Shown: piece by piece, positions 25,082 to 34,038 of the stretch
How the letters are laid out: each line of letters opens with the position of its first letter
Position numbering within the stretch: the stretch's first letter is position 1
NCBI GenBank assembly: GCA_039029355.1
Contig: JBCCGI010000008.1
Span: 102,077 to 166,076, forward strand
From: JBCCGI01 sp039029355
GTDB taxonomy: Bacteria; Planctomycetota; UBA1135; GCA-002686595
DNA length: 64,000 bases
Reading direction: 5' to 3'
Position numbers and translations under genes: made by a program
Notes under the pieces: generated by a model
The model's input: only the letters and a program-made list of their open reading frames with translations
What the model was told of the DNA's origin: nothing
Database searches by the model: none

Positions 25082-25807
25082 CTACAGCATCCAGCCGCCG
25101 GTCACCAGGAGGTCGGTGCCGGTGGTGTGCGCCGCGGCCGGCGAGGAGAGGAACGCCACGGCCTCGGCGATGTCCGCCGGCCGGCCGGGCTCCCCCATCG
25201 GCACGCGCTTCTGGCGCGCCGCGTCGAGCGTGTCGGGGTGGGCCGCGTCGTGCGGGATCAGCCCCGGACTGACCATGTTGACGTTGACGCCGTGCGGCGC
25301 CTCCTCGACCGCCCAGCCGCGGACGAGCACCAGGAGCGCGCTCTTCGCCGCGGCGTACGCGGCGGTTTCGCGGCGGCCGCGCAGTCCGTTGAGGCCGCTG
25401 GCGCCGAAGAACACCGCGCTGCCGCGCGCGGCGCGCAGCGCCTCGCGGGCGGCGTTGAACAGCAGGAAGGACGACTCGGCGTTGCTCGCCCACATCCGCA
25501 CGAAGTCGGTGTGGGAGCACTCGGCCAGCGGGCCGGAGACGTACTCGCCCACGCAGTGCACGACGTGGTCGAGGCGGCCGCTGCGCTCGCGGACCTCGCC
25601 GACCAGCCGCTCGGCGTCGGCGGGCTGGAGCAGGTCGGCGCGGTGGGCCGCGTCGCCGAACTCGTCGCGGAGGCTCGCCGCGCGCTCGTTCTCGGTGCGG
25701 TACACCACGTGCGCCCGGTCTCCGCGCGCGCGGAGATGTTGCGCCACCGCGAGCCCCAGACCACGGGCGCTCCCGGTGACGAGGGAGACCCGTCGCCCGT
25801 CGCTCAT
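25082..25807 (-). CDS. short-chain dehydrogenase/reductase
   Basis: This 241-residue classical SDR has the cofactor loop TGSARGLG (residues ~11-18), a basic residue in VVYRTENER suggesting NADP(H), a HCVG motif in place of NNAG, the catalytic Ser in GASGLNGL, and YAAAKSA carrying the Tyr and Lys. The C-terminal VAFLSSPAAAHTTGTDLLVTGGWML is like FabG-type enzymes. The substrate is unknown. The ATG lies between signal peptidase I and the aldehyde dehydrogenase, all on the same strand with gaps of about 70 bp. Confidence 0.9.
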   Translation of the reverse strand: MSDGRRVSLVTGSARGLGLAVAQHLRARGDRAHVVYRTENERAASLRDEFGDAAHRADLLQPADAERLVGEVRERSGRLDHVVHCVGEYVSGPLAECSHTDFVRMWASNAESSFLLFNAAREALRAARGSAVFFGASGLNGLRGRRETAAYAAAKSALLVLVRGWAVEEAPHGVNVNMVSPGLIPHDAAHPDTLDAARQKRVPMGEPGRPADIAEAVAFLSSPAAAHTTGTDLLVTGGWML

Positions 25808-25880
25808 GGGCCAGAGACTAGTGTCCTCGCGAGCTCACGGCCAGAATCGCCCGGCCGCTCCGCGGAGCACGCGGCGGCGG

Positions 25881-26489
25881 CTAGCGAATGAAGCCGAGCC
25901 GGCCCAGCGGCCACAGGCGCAGGTCCACCCGGCCGCGCACGTACTCGGCCGGCACCTGGCCGAACTCGCGGCTGTCGGACGAGCGCGGGCGGTTGTCCCC
26001 CAGCACGAAGTACTGCCCGTCCTTCACGCGCGTGGTCAGATAGCTGTCGGGGTCGCCCGAGGCGATGTAGGGCTCGTGGAGCAGCTCTCCGTTCACCCAG
26101 ACGTGCCCGCCCGCGAGCGTCACGGTGTCGCCCGGCAGGCCGATGACGCGCTTGATGTAGTCGACGCTCGGGTCCAGCGGGTACTGGAGCACGACCACGT
26201 CGCCGCGCTCGATCCCGCCGAAGACGTAGGACCAGGGCTCCACCAGGATGCGGTCGCCGTCGAAGATGCTGGGCGACATCGAGTTGCCCCGCACCACCGA
26301 CAGGTTGAAGAAGACCGCGTAGAAGACCGCCACGGCGGCGGCGAAGCGCGAGCCGCGCCCGACGGCCCGCAGGGCGCCCCGCAGGCCGGTGCGTGCGCCG
26401 CGCAGGCCTCCCAGAGCGGGAGGGGCGGCGCGGAGGGCAAGCGGGTGCGGCGGCTCACAGGCCGGTGAGGGGTCCACGCGGGGGTCCAT
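25881..26489 (-). CDS. lepB: signal peptidase I
   Basis: This 202-residue membrane serine protease removes Sec and Tat signal peptides. A transmembrane helix (AAAVAVFYAVFFNLSVV) is followed by box B with nucleophile Ser in GNSMSPS, box C in DGDRILVEPW, box D with the general-base Lys in DYIKRVIGLPGD, and box E in FVLGDNRPRSSDSREFG. The N-terminus is Pro/Ala-rich. The ATG at 26489 is preferred over the longer frame to 26558. It is divergent from the GGDEF gene, with about 90 bp between starts. Confidence 0.92.
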   Translation of the reverse strand: MDPRVDPSPACEPPHPLALRAAPPALGGLRGARTGLRGALRAVGRGSRFAAAVAVFYAVFFNLSVVRGNSMSPSIFDGDRILVEPWSYVFGGIERGDVVVLQYPLDPSVDYIKRVIGLPGDTVTLAGGHVWVNGELLHEPYIASGDPDSYLTTRVKDGQYFVLGDNRPRSSDSREFGQVPAEYVRGRVDLRLWPLGRLGFIR

Positions 26490-26580
26490 GCAGGCCCTAT
26501 CGGGTCGGCGGACCGGCCGCCTTGAACCCGCGCCGCGGGCGCCCTTGAACCGGGGCACCCGAGCCCTACGCTCGACCTAC

Positions 26581-27855
26581 ATGCTGCTTCGTCCCCCGGA
26601 CGCGGGCCCATCCGCCGGAGAGCGCGGCGTCCTGCGCTGGATGGTCGTGCTGGCCGCCGCCGTGCTGGTGGCCGACGCGATGCTGCCGCGCAGCGTGGCG
26701 GTCGCCGGCCTGCATATTCTTCCGGTTCTGCTCAGCCTGTGGGTCGGCAACGCCCGGCTCACGCGCTGGACCGCGGTCGCCTGCACGGTGGCGATCCTGC
26801 TCGGGCTGCTGCTGACCGCTCCCACCGCGCCGCTGTGGCAGGGGCTGACCAACCGCGCGGTGGCGCTGTTCGCGGTCTGGTCGACCGCGGCCCTCGGGCG
26901 CCTGCGGATGGACGTCGAGACCGAGCTCCGCCGCAGCCGCGAGACCACCGCGACGACGCTCGCCAGCATCGCCGAGGGCGTCGTGACGACCGACACCGGC
27001 GGACGCGTGGCCTTCGCCAACGCCGTGGCCGAGCGCATCCTGGGCTGGGAGCCGGGCGAGGCAGCCGGGCAGCCGCTCGCCGAGCTCCTGCCCGGCCGCG
27101 ATCCCGAGGGCGACAAGCCGTCGGCCGACCAGCTCCCTTCGGCCGGCGAGGCCACGGTCACCACGCGCGCGGGCGAGCGCCTGGTGCTCGAAGCGAGCAC
27201 CGCCGACATCCCCGACCCGGCGCGCCCGGGCGAGCCCGGCTTCGGCCGCGTGATCGTGTTCCGCGACGTGACCGCGCGGCGCGCGCGGCAGGAAGAGGTG
27301 GAGGCGCTCGCCTACCGCGACCCGCTGACCGGCCTCGCCAACCGGACGTCGTTCGAGGACCGCCTCGAGCTCGAGCTCGCGCGCGCGCGGCGCAGCGAGC
27401 GCATGCTCGCGCTGCTCTTCCTCGACCTCGACGGGTTCAAGGAGATCAACGACACGCTGGGACACGCGGCGGGCGACGAGCTCCTGGTCGCGATCGCGCG
27501 CCGGCTGCGCGAGATCCTGCGCGAGGAGGACACCGTCGCGCGCCTCGGCGGCGACGAGTTCACCGTGCTGCTCCCGGGCATCTCGTCGCCGGAGGACGCG
27601 ATCCTCGTGGCCGAGAAGGTGCTGGTGGCGCTGGCGCGGCCGCACCTGCTCGACGGGCGCGAGGTGCTCGCGCCGCCGAGCGTGGGGCTGGCGCTCTACC
27701 CGGAGGATCTGGGGGACCTGGACGGCGCCGGGCTGAAGCGCGGCGCCGAGGCCGGGCACCTGGTGCAGGTGGCCGACCAGGCCATGTACCGCGCCAAGGG
27801 ACGCGGGGGCAACCGCTGGTCGCGGCGCGCCGAGGCCGAGCAGAGCACCGGCTGA
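26581..27855 (+). CDS. membrane diguanylate cyclase with PAS sensor
   Basis: This encodes 424 residues. About three N-terminal hydrophobic helices (residues ~20-110) are followed by a PAS domain (TTLASIAEGVVTTDTGGRVAFANAVAERILG). A GGDEF domain comes last, with DPLTGLANRTSFEDRL, FLDLDGFKEINDTLGHAAGDELL and the intact active site RLGGDEFTVLL. It should make cyclic di-GMP at the inner membrane. The I-site RxxD upstream of GGDEF is not obvious, so product inhibition is uncertain. The ATG at 26581 starts directly after the divergent promoter region shared with lepB. Confidence 0.9.
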   Translation: MLLRPPDAGPSAGERGVLRWMVVLAAAVLVADAMLPRSVAVAGLHILPVLLSLWVGNARLTRWTAVACTVAILLGLLLTAPTAPLWQGLTNRAVALFAVWSTAALGRLRMDVETELRRSRETTATTLASIAEGVVTTDTGGRVAFANAVAERILGWEPGEAAGQPLAELLPGRDPEGDKPSADQLPSAGEATVTTRAGERLVLEASTADIPDPARPGEPGFGRVIVFRDVTARRARQEEVEALAYRDPLTGLANRTSFEDRLELELARARRSERMLALLFLDLDGFKEINDTLGHAAGDELLVAIARRLREILREEDTVARLGGDEFTVLLPGISSPEDAILVAEKVLVALARPHLLDGREVLAPPSVGLALYPEDLGDLDGAGLKRGAEAGHLVQVADQAMYRAKGRGGNRWSRRAEAEQSTG

Positions 27856-27900
27856 CGCCCCGCCTGGCCGCCTCGGCTGCCACGGTGTAGGGTCTCGGCC

Positions 27901-30615
27901 ATGCCCTTCTCCGCGTCGACTTCGCCCGCCGCCCGCCTCGCTCTCCTGCTGGTCGGCGCCGGCGCCGCGGGCAGCTGCGCGGCGCCTCCGGCCAGCGTCT
28001 ACGGCGAGCCGCGCTTCGTGCCGGCGACGTGGAGGCTCGTCGACGAGGAGGCCGTCCGCCCCACGCTCGAGGAGGTCTTCCTCGAGCCGCCGATCGCCGG
28101 CACCGCACCGCGGCTGAGCTCGCTGTCGGCCGACGGCGCCTTCGCGCTGGTCGATTGGGCCCCGGCGTCGGGCGACGAAGAGCCCAAGGGCCCGCGCAGC
28201 CCGCTGCTGCTCGCGACCGACGGGTCGGGGGCGGGCCCCGCGGGTACGCCGCTCGCCGAGCTGCTGCCGGCCGTCGACGACGAGGACGGAAGCCCGCGCG
28301 CCCTGCGGACCACGTGGAGTCAGGCCGGACACCGGCTGGCCGTCGCGCGCGGGCGCGAGCTGTGGCTCGTCGACCCCGCGGGGCGCGAGGCGGCGCTTCT
28401 CGCCCGCTGGGACGCGCCGCCGGCGGTCGAGGACGGCGAAGAGGAGGAAGTCCCCGCGCGACGCGCCCTCGGCAGCGTGCGGCTGCTGCACTTCGCCTCC
28501 GACGACCGCAGCGTGCGCGTCACCGACGGGCGCGAGCTGTTCGAGTTCTTCGTACCGCCGGCGCCCCCCGAGCGTCCGTTCGGGCTCGACGAGGCGACCT
28601 TCTGGACGAAGGACGTGGCGGCCCGCGTGGACCAGCTCTCGTGGGCCGACGACCTCTCCGTCGCGGTCGGCACCGAACACCCGCCGCGCCCCGAGGAGGA
28701 TCCGGACGCCGAGGTGTGGCTCGTGCTCGAGGAGCGCGCGGTCGATCTCGAGGGCCTGGCCGAGATCGAGGAGCTCGAGGACCTCTACCTCGCCCCGGAC
28801 GGCGCCTACGTCTTCGGAATGGAGCTCGACCGCTCCGCCGACCCCGAGCCGGTGGAGGTGCCCGACTACCTCACCGAGCGCGTCACGCACCGCCGCGGCC
28901 GGCGCAAGCTCGCCGACGACCGCCCCTCGCCCGCGCGGTTGTGGATCTGGAACACCTCGACCGGGGCGCGCGAGGAGCTGCTCGTCCCGCCCCGCTCGAC
29001 CGCTCCCCCGCCGGACGGCGGCGGCGAGAGCGACGAGCAGCCCGCCGCGCCGCTCGACCGCTTCCGCGTCGTGGGCTGGGCGCCCGCCGGCCCGCCGCGG
29101 CTGGCGGTCGAGCGCTATTCCGAGGACGCCCGTGAGCTCGAGCTCTGGCTGTGGGAGCCCGGCAGCTTCCGGCGCATCTACTTCGAGCGCGACGAGGGCT
29201 GGATCGGCGGACCGTCGCGCATCACCCGCTGGGGCGAGGATGGCGTGCTCCTCCTCGGCTCGGAGGTCTGCTCGTCGTCGACCACCCCCGGCGCGAGCCA
29301 GCTGTTCCGCCTCGACCCGCGCACCGAGGAGCTCACGCAGCTCACCGCCTTCGTCGGCGAGATGGTCGGCTTCACGCCGCTCGCCAGCGGCGGGGTCCTG
29401 GTGCGCGCAAGCGACGCCGATCCGGCGCGCCGCGGGTACTACCTCGTGTCGGCCGCGGCCGTGCGCGGCGAGTGGTCCGACCCGCCGCGCCGCTATGCCA
29501 CGCCCGAGGGCTGGAACCAGGGCGGCCGCGCGTCGGCGGACGGCTCGCGGCTGGTCTTCCTCCACGAGACCCTGCTGCGGCCGGCAGAGATCCACGCGGC
29601 CGATTCCGAGCGCAGCCTGCGCCTGACCGACACGGTCCCCGCGGACTTCGAGTCGGTGGCGTGGATCCGCCCCGAGCGGCTCGAAGCGCGCGCCTCCGAC
29701 GGAGCGCTGGTGCACGCGCACGTCTACCTGCCGCCCGGAGTCGAGCTCCAAGATCCGGGCCCGCCGCGCGCCGCGATCGTGTTCGTGCACGGCGCGGGCT
29801 ACCTGCAGAACGTCACCGACTCGATGACGCGCTACCCGCTGAACGCGATGTTCCACTCGCGGCTGGCGCACCTCGGCTACCCGGTGATCGATGTCGACTA
29901 CCGCGGGAGCGCGGGCTACGGGCAGAGCTTCCGCACCGACGTGCAGTACCACCTCGGCGGCAGGGACCTGGACGACATCCACCTGGTCGTCGACGCGCTG
30001 GTCGAGGCCGGCCTGGTCGACGCCGAGCGCGTCGGCGTCTACGGCGGCTCCTACGGCGGCTTCCTGACGCTGATGGCGCTGTTCACCGCGCCGGAGCGCT
30101 GGGCCGTCGGCTGCGCGCTGCGCTCGGTGACCGATTGGCGCACCTACCACCCCGGCTACACCCAGCCGCGCCTCGGTCGGCCGTCGACCCACGCCGAGGC
30201 CTACCGGCGCTCCTCCCCCATCGACCTCGTCGACGGGCTGGAGGATCCGCTGCTCGTGCTGCACGGCATGGTCGACTCGAACGTCTTCGCCCAGGACTCG
30301 ATCCGGCTGATCGAGGAGCTGATCGACCGCGGCAAGGACTTCGACGCCATGCTCTATCCCAGCCAGGGGCACGCCTTCCGCGACGGCGAGCACTGGCTCG
30401 ACGAGTACCGGCGGATCGAGCGCTACCTGATCGACCACCTCGGCCCGCCCCTGCGCGACGACGGCGAGGACTACGCGGTCTGGGTCGGGACGGGATGGAC
30501 CTACCGCGACCCGAACCAAGGAGGCTACAACGTGGACCCAACGACCCCGACGATCATCGGCACGGTGGATGTAGGACCGGCGCTCGGCGCCCAAACCGGA
30601 GGGCGCGGACGGTGA
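27901..30615 (+). CDS. S9-family prolyl-oligopeptidase-like lipoprotein
   Basis: This encodes 904 residues. The signal peptide ends in a lipobox (AGSC at residues ~22-25), so it should be lipid-anchored. A large beta-propeller (residues ~50-610) leads to an alpha/beta-hydrolase domain. The likely triad is the Ser in YGGSYGGFL (near residue 715), the Asp in HGMVDSN (near 788) and the His in SQGHAF (near 823). The propeller contains long acidic and charged inserts. It overlaps the following M24 peptidase gene by 4 bp (GTGA), so the two peptidases are co-translated, possibly acting in sequence on peptides in the periplasm. Confidence 0.89.
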   Translation: MPFSASTSPAARLALLLVGAGAAGSCAAPPASVYGEPRFVPATWRLVDEEAVRPTLEEVFLEPPIAGTAPRLSSLSADGAFALVDWAPASGDEEPKGPRSPLLLATDGSGAGPAGTPLAELLPAVDDEDGSPRALRTTWSQAGHRLAVARGRELWLVDPAGREAALLARWDAPPAVEDGEEEEVPARRALGSVRLLHFASDDRSVRVTDGRELFEFFVPPAPPERPFGLDEATFWTKDVAARVDQLSWADDLSVAVGTEHPPRPEEDPDAEVWLVLEERAVDLEGLAEIEELEDLYLAPDGAYVFGMELDRSADPEPVEVPDYLTERVTHRRGRRKLADDRPSPARLWIWNTSTGAREELLVPPRSTAPPPDGGGESDEQPAAPLDRFRVVGWAPAGPPRLAVERYSEDARELELWLWEPGSFRRIYFERDEGWIGGPSRITRWGEDGVLLLGSEVCSSSTTPGASQLFRLDPRTEELTQLTAFVGEMVGFTPLASGGVLVRASDADPARRGYYLVSAAAVRGEWSDPPRRYATPEGWNQGGRASADGSRLVFLHETLLRPAEIHAADSERSLRLTDTVPADFESVAWIRPERLEARASDGALVHAHVYLPPGVELQDPGPPRAAIVFVHGAGYLQNVTDSMTRYPLNAMFHSRLAHLGYPVIDVDYRGSAGYGQSFRTDVQYHLGGRDLDDIHLVVDALVEAGLVDAERVGVYGGSYGGFLTLMALFTAPERWAVGCALRSVTDWRTYHPGYTQPRLGRPSTHAEAYRRSSPIDLVDGLEDPLLVLHGMVDSNVFAQDSIRLIEELIDRGKDFDAMLYPSQGHAFRDGEHWLDEYRRIERYLIDHLGPPLRDDGEDYAVWVGTGWTYRDPNQGGYNVDPTTPTIIGTVDVGPALGAQTGGRGR

Positions 30616-31913
30616 ACGGCGGCGCACAGACGAGCAGGCGTGGGCTCCTCGGCCTCGGCGCGGCGGGCGCGCTGGCCGGCTGCACGGGTACCGGAGCGCG
30701 ACGCGAGGAGTCGAAGTACATGAGCCAGGCGCGGGCCAAGGACGAGCTGGACGAGGTCTTCTCCGACCTCTCCGATCAGAGCTCCAAGCACACTCCGATC
30801 TCCGACGAAGAGCGCGCCGCACGGCGCCGGCGCCTGGGCGGTCTGCTGGCCTCCGCCGGCATCGACGCGCTGCTGGTCGAGCCCGGCGCGACGCTCTCCT
30901 ACCTGAGCGGCGTGTCGTGGGGCACCAGCGAGCGCCTCTTCGGCCTGGTCGTGCTGGCCGACGGCTCGCACTTCTGGGTATCGCCGGCCTTCGAGGAGGA
31001 GCGCGCCCGCGCGCGCACCACGGCGGCTCCCGGCGACGTGGTGACCTGGCACGAGCACGAATACGCCTATCCGCCGCTCGCCGCGGCGCTCAGCGCGCGC
31101 GGCGTCGAGCGCGTCGCCGTCGAGCCGCGCGCGAGGCTCTTCATCGCCGAGGGGCTCGCCGACGCCCACGGCAGGGAGCGCGTCGTCAGCGGGCGCGCGG
31201 TCCTGCGCGAGCTGCGCGGGCGCAAGGACGCGCACGAGGTCGCGCTCCTGCGCGCCGCGAACGAGCTGACCCAGCTCGCGATCCGCACCGCGGCCGAGCG
31301 CCTGCGCGCCGGGATGACCGATGCGGACATCGGCACCTGGATGCGCCACGCCCAGGAGCGGCTGGGGCTGACGGGCACGTGGGTGCTCCCGCTGATCAAC
31401 CAGGACGCCGCCCTCCCCCACGGCTCGGCCACCCAGCGCGTGCTCGAGCGCGGCGACCTGATCCTGGTGGACACCGGCGGCTCGCTCCACGGCTACCAGA
31501 GCGACAACACGCGCACCTGGGTCTTCGGCGGCGTCCCCGGCGCCGAGGTGGAGCGGGTCTGGCACGTCGTGCGCGACGCCCAGAAGCGCGCCTTCGAGGC
31601 CCTGCGCCCGGGCCAGCCCTGCGCGTCGGTCGACCGCGCCGCGCGCGCCGTGGTGACCGCGGCGGGCTTCGGCGAGGGCTACGCGACCTTCTCCCACCGC
31701 CTCGGCCACGGCATCGGCATGCAGGGTCACGAGGAGCCCTACCTCGACGGCGGCAACGAGCTGATCCTCGCCCCCGGCATGACCTTCAGCGACGAGCCCG
31801 GCATCTACCTGCCCGGACGCTTCGGCGTGCGGATCGAGGACATCGTCGTGGTCACCGAGGACGGCGGCGACCACTTCGGGACCTGGCAGCGGTCCCCGGC
31901 CTCGCCCGATTAG
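30612..31913 (+). CDS. M24-family Xaa-Pro peptidase, Tat/lipoprotein-type signal
   Basis: This encodes 433 residues. The N-terminus SRRGLLGLGAAGALAGC combines a twin-arginine motif with a lipobox, so export in folded form and lipid anchoring are likely. A creatinase-like N-terminal domain precedes the pita-bread fold. Metal ligands of M24 are visible: Asp in VDTGG, Asp in SDNTRTW, His in GHGIGMQGHEEP, Glu in SDEPGIYL and Glu in RIEDIVVV. It fits aminopeptidase P/prolidase. GTG 30612 overlaps the S9 stop. Downstream, 80 bp separate it from the ABC permease gene. Confidence 0.9.
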   Translation: MNGGAQTSRRGLLGLGAAGALAGCTGTGARREESKYMSQARAKDELDEVFSDLSDQSSKHTPISDEERAARRRRLGGLLASAGIDALLVEPGATLSYLSGVSWGTSERLFGLVVLADGSHFWVSPAFEEERARARTTAAPGDVVTWHEHEYAYPPLAAALSARGVERVAVEPRARLFIAEGLADAHGRERVVSGRAVLRELRGRKDAHEVALLRAANELTQLAIRTAAERLRAGMTDADIGTWMRHAQERLGLTGTWVLPLINQDAALPHGSATQRVLERGDLILVDTGGSLHGYQSDNTRTWVFGGVPGAEVERVWHVVRDAQKRAFEALRPGQPCASVDRAARAVVTAAGFGEGYATFSHRLGHGIGMQGHEEPYLDGGNELILAPGMTFSDEPGIYLPGRFGVRIEDIVVVTEDGGDHFGTWQRSPASPD

Positions 31914-31992
31914 CGCCGCGCCGCGCCGCGCGACCGCGAACCCGCCGGTGTGCGGGCGTGCATCGCGCGGTGCGATTCGGTTAGATCGCGGC

Positions 31993-33252
31993 ATGGGCGG
32001 CCGAGGACTAGCCGGTACCGCGCTCGCGGTCGCGGGCAAGGAGATCCGCACCGGTCTGCGCGACCGGCAGGCGGTCGTGTACACCGTGCTGCTGCCGCTC
32101 GCGATGTACCCGGTGCTGTTCTGGGTCATGCTCCAGGGCTTCCTGGTGATGCAGGGCGAGCGCGAGCGGACCGAGGTGCGCCTCGCCTCCGGGCTCGCCG
32201 GCGAGCGCAGCCGCGTCGAGGAGGCGCTGATCGAGCCCTCGGCGGAGGTGCCGGCCGGCCCCGCCACGCTGGACTGGCACGAGCAGCCCTGGACCCGCGA
32301 CGACGCCACCGAGGCGCTCCGCGCGGCCGAGCTCGACGGCTACCTGGCCCAGCCCGAGGACGGCGGGATCGAGATCCTCTTCGACGGCTCCAAGAGCCGC
32401 TCGGCCCTGGCGAGCGAGCGCGCCGAGCAGCGCCTGTCGAACCTCGTGACCGTGCTCCGCGTCGAGGCCGCCGGCGGCGACCCGGACGCGCTGCTGCCGT
32501 ACACGGTCGACTACGTCGACGTCGCCAGCTCCGAGGAGCAGTCAGCCTTCGTGCTGTCGCTGCTGCTCCCGATGATGTTCTGCGTGATGGTCGTGCTCGG
32601 GGCCTTCTTCCCCGCCATCGACCTCACCGCGGGCGAGAAGGAGCGCGGCACCGCCGAGACGACGCTCCTGCTCCCGGTGCCACGGCTCGGCGTGCTGCTC
32701 GGCAAGCTCCTGGCGGTGTGCGCCTTCGCGCTGGCGGCCACGGTGCTGAACCTCGCCGGGCTCCTGGTGGCGGGCGAGCACCTGCTCGCCGGCATGGCCC
32801 AGGCCGGCGGCGACGCGGGCATCGCCTTCGACATCCCCTGGGGCGCCTTCCCGCGCGCGGCGCCGCTGCTTCTGATCTTCCTCGTCTCGACCTCGGCGCT
32901 GCTGCTCGCGGTGGCGTCGCTCGCGAACACCTTCAAGCAGGGCCAGTCGCTGCTCGGCGGCGTGCAGATGTTGATCCTCGTCCCCACCGTGCTCGCGTCC
33001 CTGCCGGGGATCGAGCTGACGCCGGCGCTCGCGCTGGTGCCCGTCGCCCAGACCGCGCTGGCGTTCAAGGGCATCCTGCAGTCGAACGCGGCGACGCTCG
33101 ACCTGATGCTGGTCGCGGGCTCACAGCTGGTCTACACCGCGCTGGCGCTCGCGCTCGCGCTGCGCCTCGGGCGCAGCGAGGCCCTGAGCCTGGGCAGCGG
33201 CGAGCCGCTGCGGCTCCCGGCGCTCCTGCGGGGCGGAGGCGCACCGAAGTGA
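31993..33252 (+). CDS. ABC-2 permease, NatB-like
   Basis: This 419-residue membrane protein has an N-terminal helix (residues ~32-52), a large extracytoplasmic domain (~55-190), then a five- to six-helix block with the motif GEKERGTAETTLLLPVPR that marks NatB-type ABC-2 permeases. The ATG at 31993 is chosen over an upstream in-frame ATG at 31948 that adds only 15 polar residues. It overlaps the next gene (ATPase) by 4 bp (GTGA). Together with 33249-33995 and 34039-36033 it makes a Nat-like exporter; whether the cargo is sodium, antibiotics or lipids is unknown. Confidence 0.87.
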   Translation: MGGRGLAGTALAVAGKEIRTGLRDRQAVVYTVLLPLAMYPVLFWVMLQGFLVMQGERERTEVRLASGLAGERSRVEEALIEPSAEVPAGPATLDWHEQPWTRDDATEALRAAELDGYLAQPEDGGIEILFDGSKSRSALASERAEQRLSNLVTVLRVEAAGGDPDALLPYTVDYVDVASSEEQSAFVLSLLLPMMFCVMVVLGAFFPAIDLTAGEKERGTAETTLLLPVPRLGVLLGKLLAVCAFALAATVLNLAGLLVAGEHLLAGMAQAGGDAGIAFDIPWGAFPRAAPLLLIFLVSTSALLLAVASLANTFKQGQSLLGGVQMLILVPTVLASLPGIELTPALALVPVAQTALAFKGILQSNAATLDLMLVAGSQLVYTALALALALRLGRSEALSLGSGEPLRLPALLRGGGAPK

Positions 33253-33995
33253 GTGAGCTCGCCCTCCGCACGCGCGACCTGCGCAAGGTCTTCCACGACC
33301 CCGAGCGCGGCTCGGTCGAGGCGCTCCGCGGCGTCGACCTCGAGTGCCGCTACGGCGAGATCTACGGCCTGCTCGGCCCCAACGGCGCCGGCAAGACGAC
33401 CACGCTGCGCATCCTCGCGACGATCCTGGCGCCGACCTCGGGCGAGGCCGAGCTCGCCGGCGTCGACGTGGCGCGCGACCCGCTCGAGGTGCGCCGCCGG
33501 CTGGGCTTCCTGTCGGCCTCGACCGGGCTCTACGCGCGCCTGACGCCGCGCGAGACGCTGCGCTACTTCGGCACGATGCACGGGCTCGTCGGCGACGCGC
33601 TGGAGCAGCGCATCGAGGAGCTGGTCGAGACCTTCGAGATCACCGCCTTCGCCGACCAGCGCTGCCAGGGGCTCTCCAGCGGACAGCGGCAGCGCGTCTC
33701 GATCGCGCGCGCCGTGCTGCACGACCCGACGGTGTTGATCCTGGACGAGCCGACGACCGGCCTCGACATCCTCGGCACCAGCGACATGATGGCCTTCATC
33801 GACGCGCGCCGCGACGCGGGCCGGCTGATCCTCTTCAGCACGCACATCCTCTCCGAGGCCGAGCGCCTCTGCGACCGCATCGGTGTGATCCACCGCGGGC
33901 GCTTCCTGGGCGCGGGCACGCTGGAGGAGCTGCGCGAGCGCACGCAGCGCGAGTACCTCGACGAGATCTTCCGCGCGCTGGTCGAGGAGGCGTAG
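33249..33995 (+). CDS. ABC transporter ATPase, NatA-like
   Basis: This 248-residue ATPase has Walker A GPNGAGKTT (~residues 39-47), signature LSSGQRQRV, Walker B VLILDEPTTGLD and switch His in FSTHIL. It is short and lacks a C-terminal regulatory domain, typical of NatA/CcmA-type exporters. GTG start 33249 overlaps the stop of the first permease. It lies between two permease genes, so it probably energises a heterodimer of both. Confidence 0.91.
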   Translation: MSELALRTRDLRKVFHDPERGSVEALRGVDLECRYGEIYGLLGPNGAGKTTTLRILATILAPTSGEAELAGVDVARDPLEVRRRLGFLSASTGLYARLTPRETLRYFGTMHGLVGDALEQRIEELVETFEITAFADQRCQGLSSGQRQRVSIARAVLHDPTVLILDEPTTGLDILGTSDMMAFIDARRDAGRLILFSTHILSEAERLCDRIGVIHRGRFLGAGTLEELRERTQREYLDEIFRALVEEA

Positions 33996-34014
33996 TGCAC
34001 GGCCGCGACGCGAT

Positions 34015-34031
34015 GGCGCCGAAAGGGCGCC
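34015..34031 (+). other. small hairpin in the leader of the second permease gene
   Basis: GGCGCC-GAAAG-GGCGCC forms a 6-bp stem with a purine-rich loop, 7 nt before the GTG start of the permease/CPBP gene and 20 bp after the ATPase stop. It could modulate translation between natA-like and the downstream gene, or be chance in GC-rich DNA. Confidence 0.3.
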
Positions 34032-34038
34032 GCTAGCC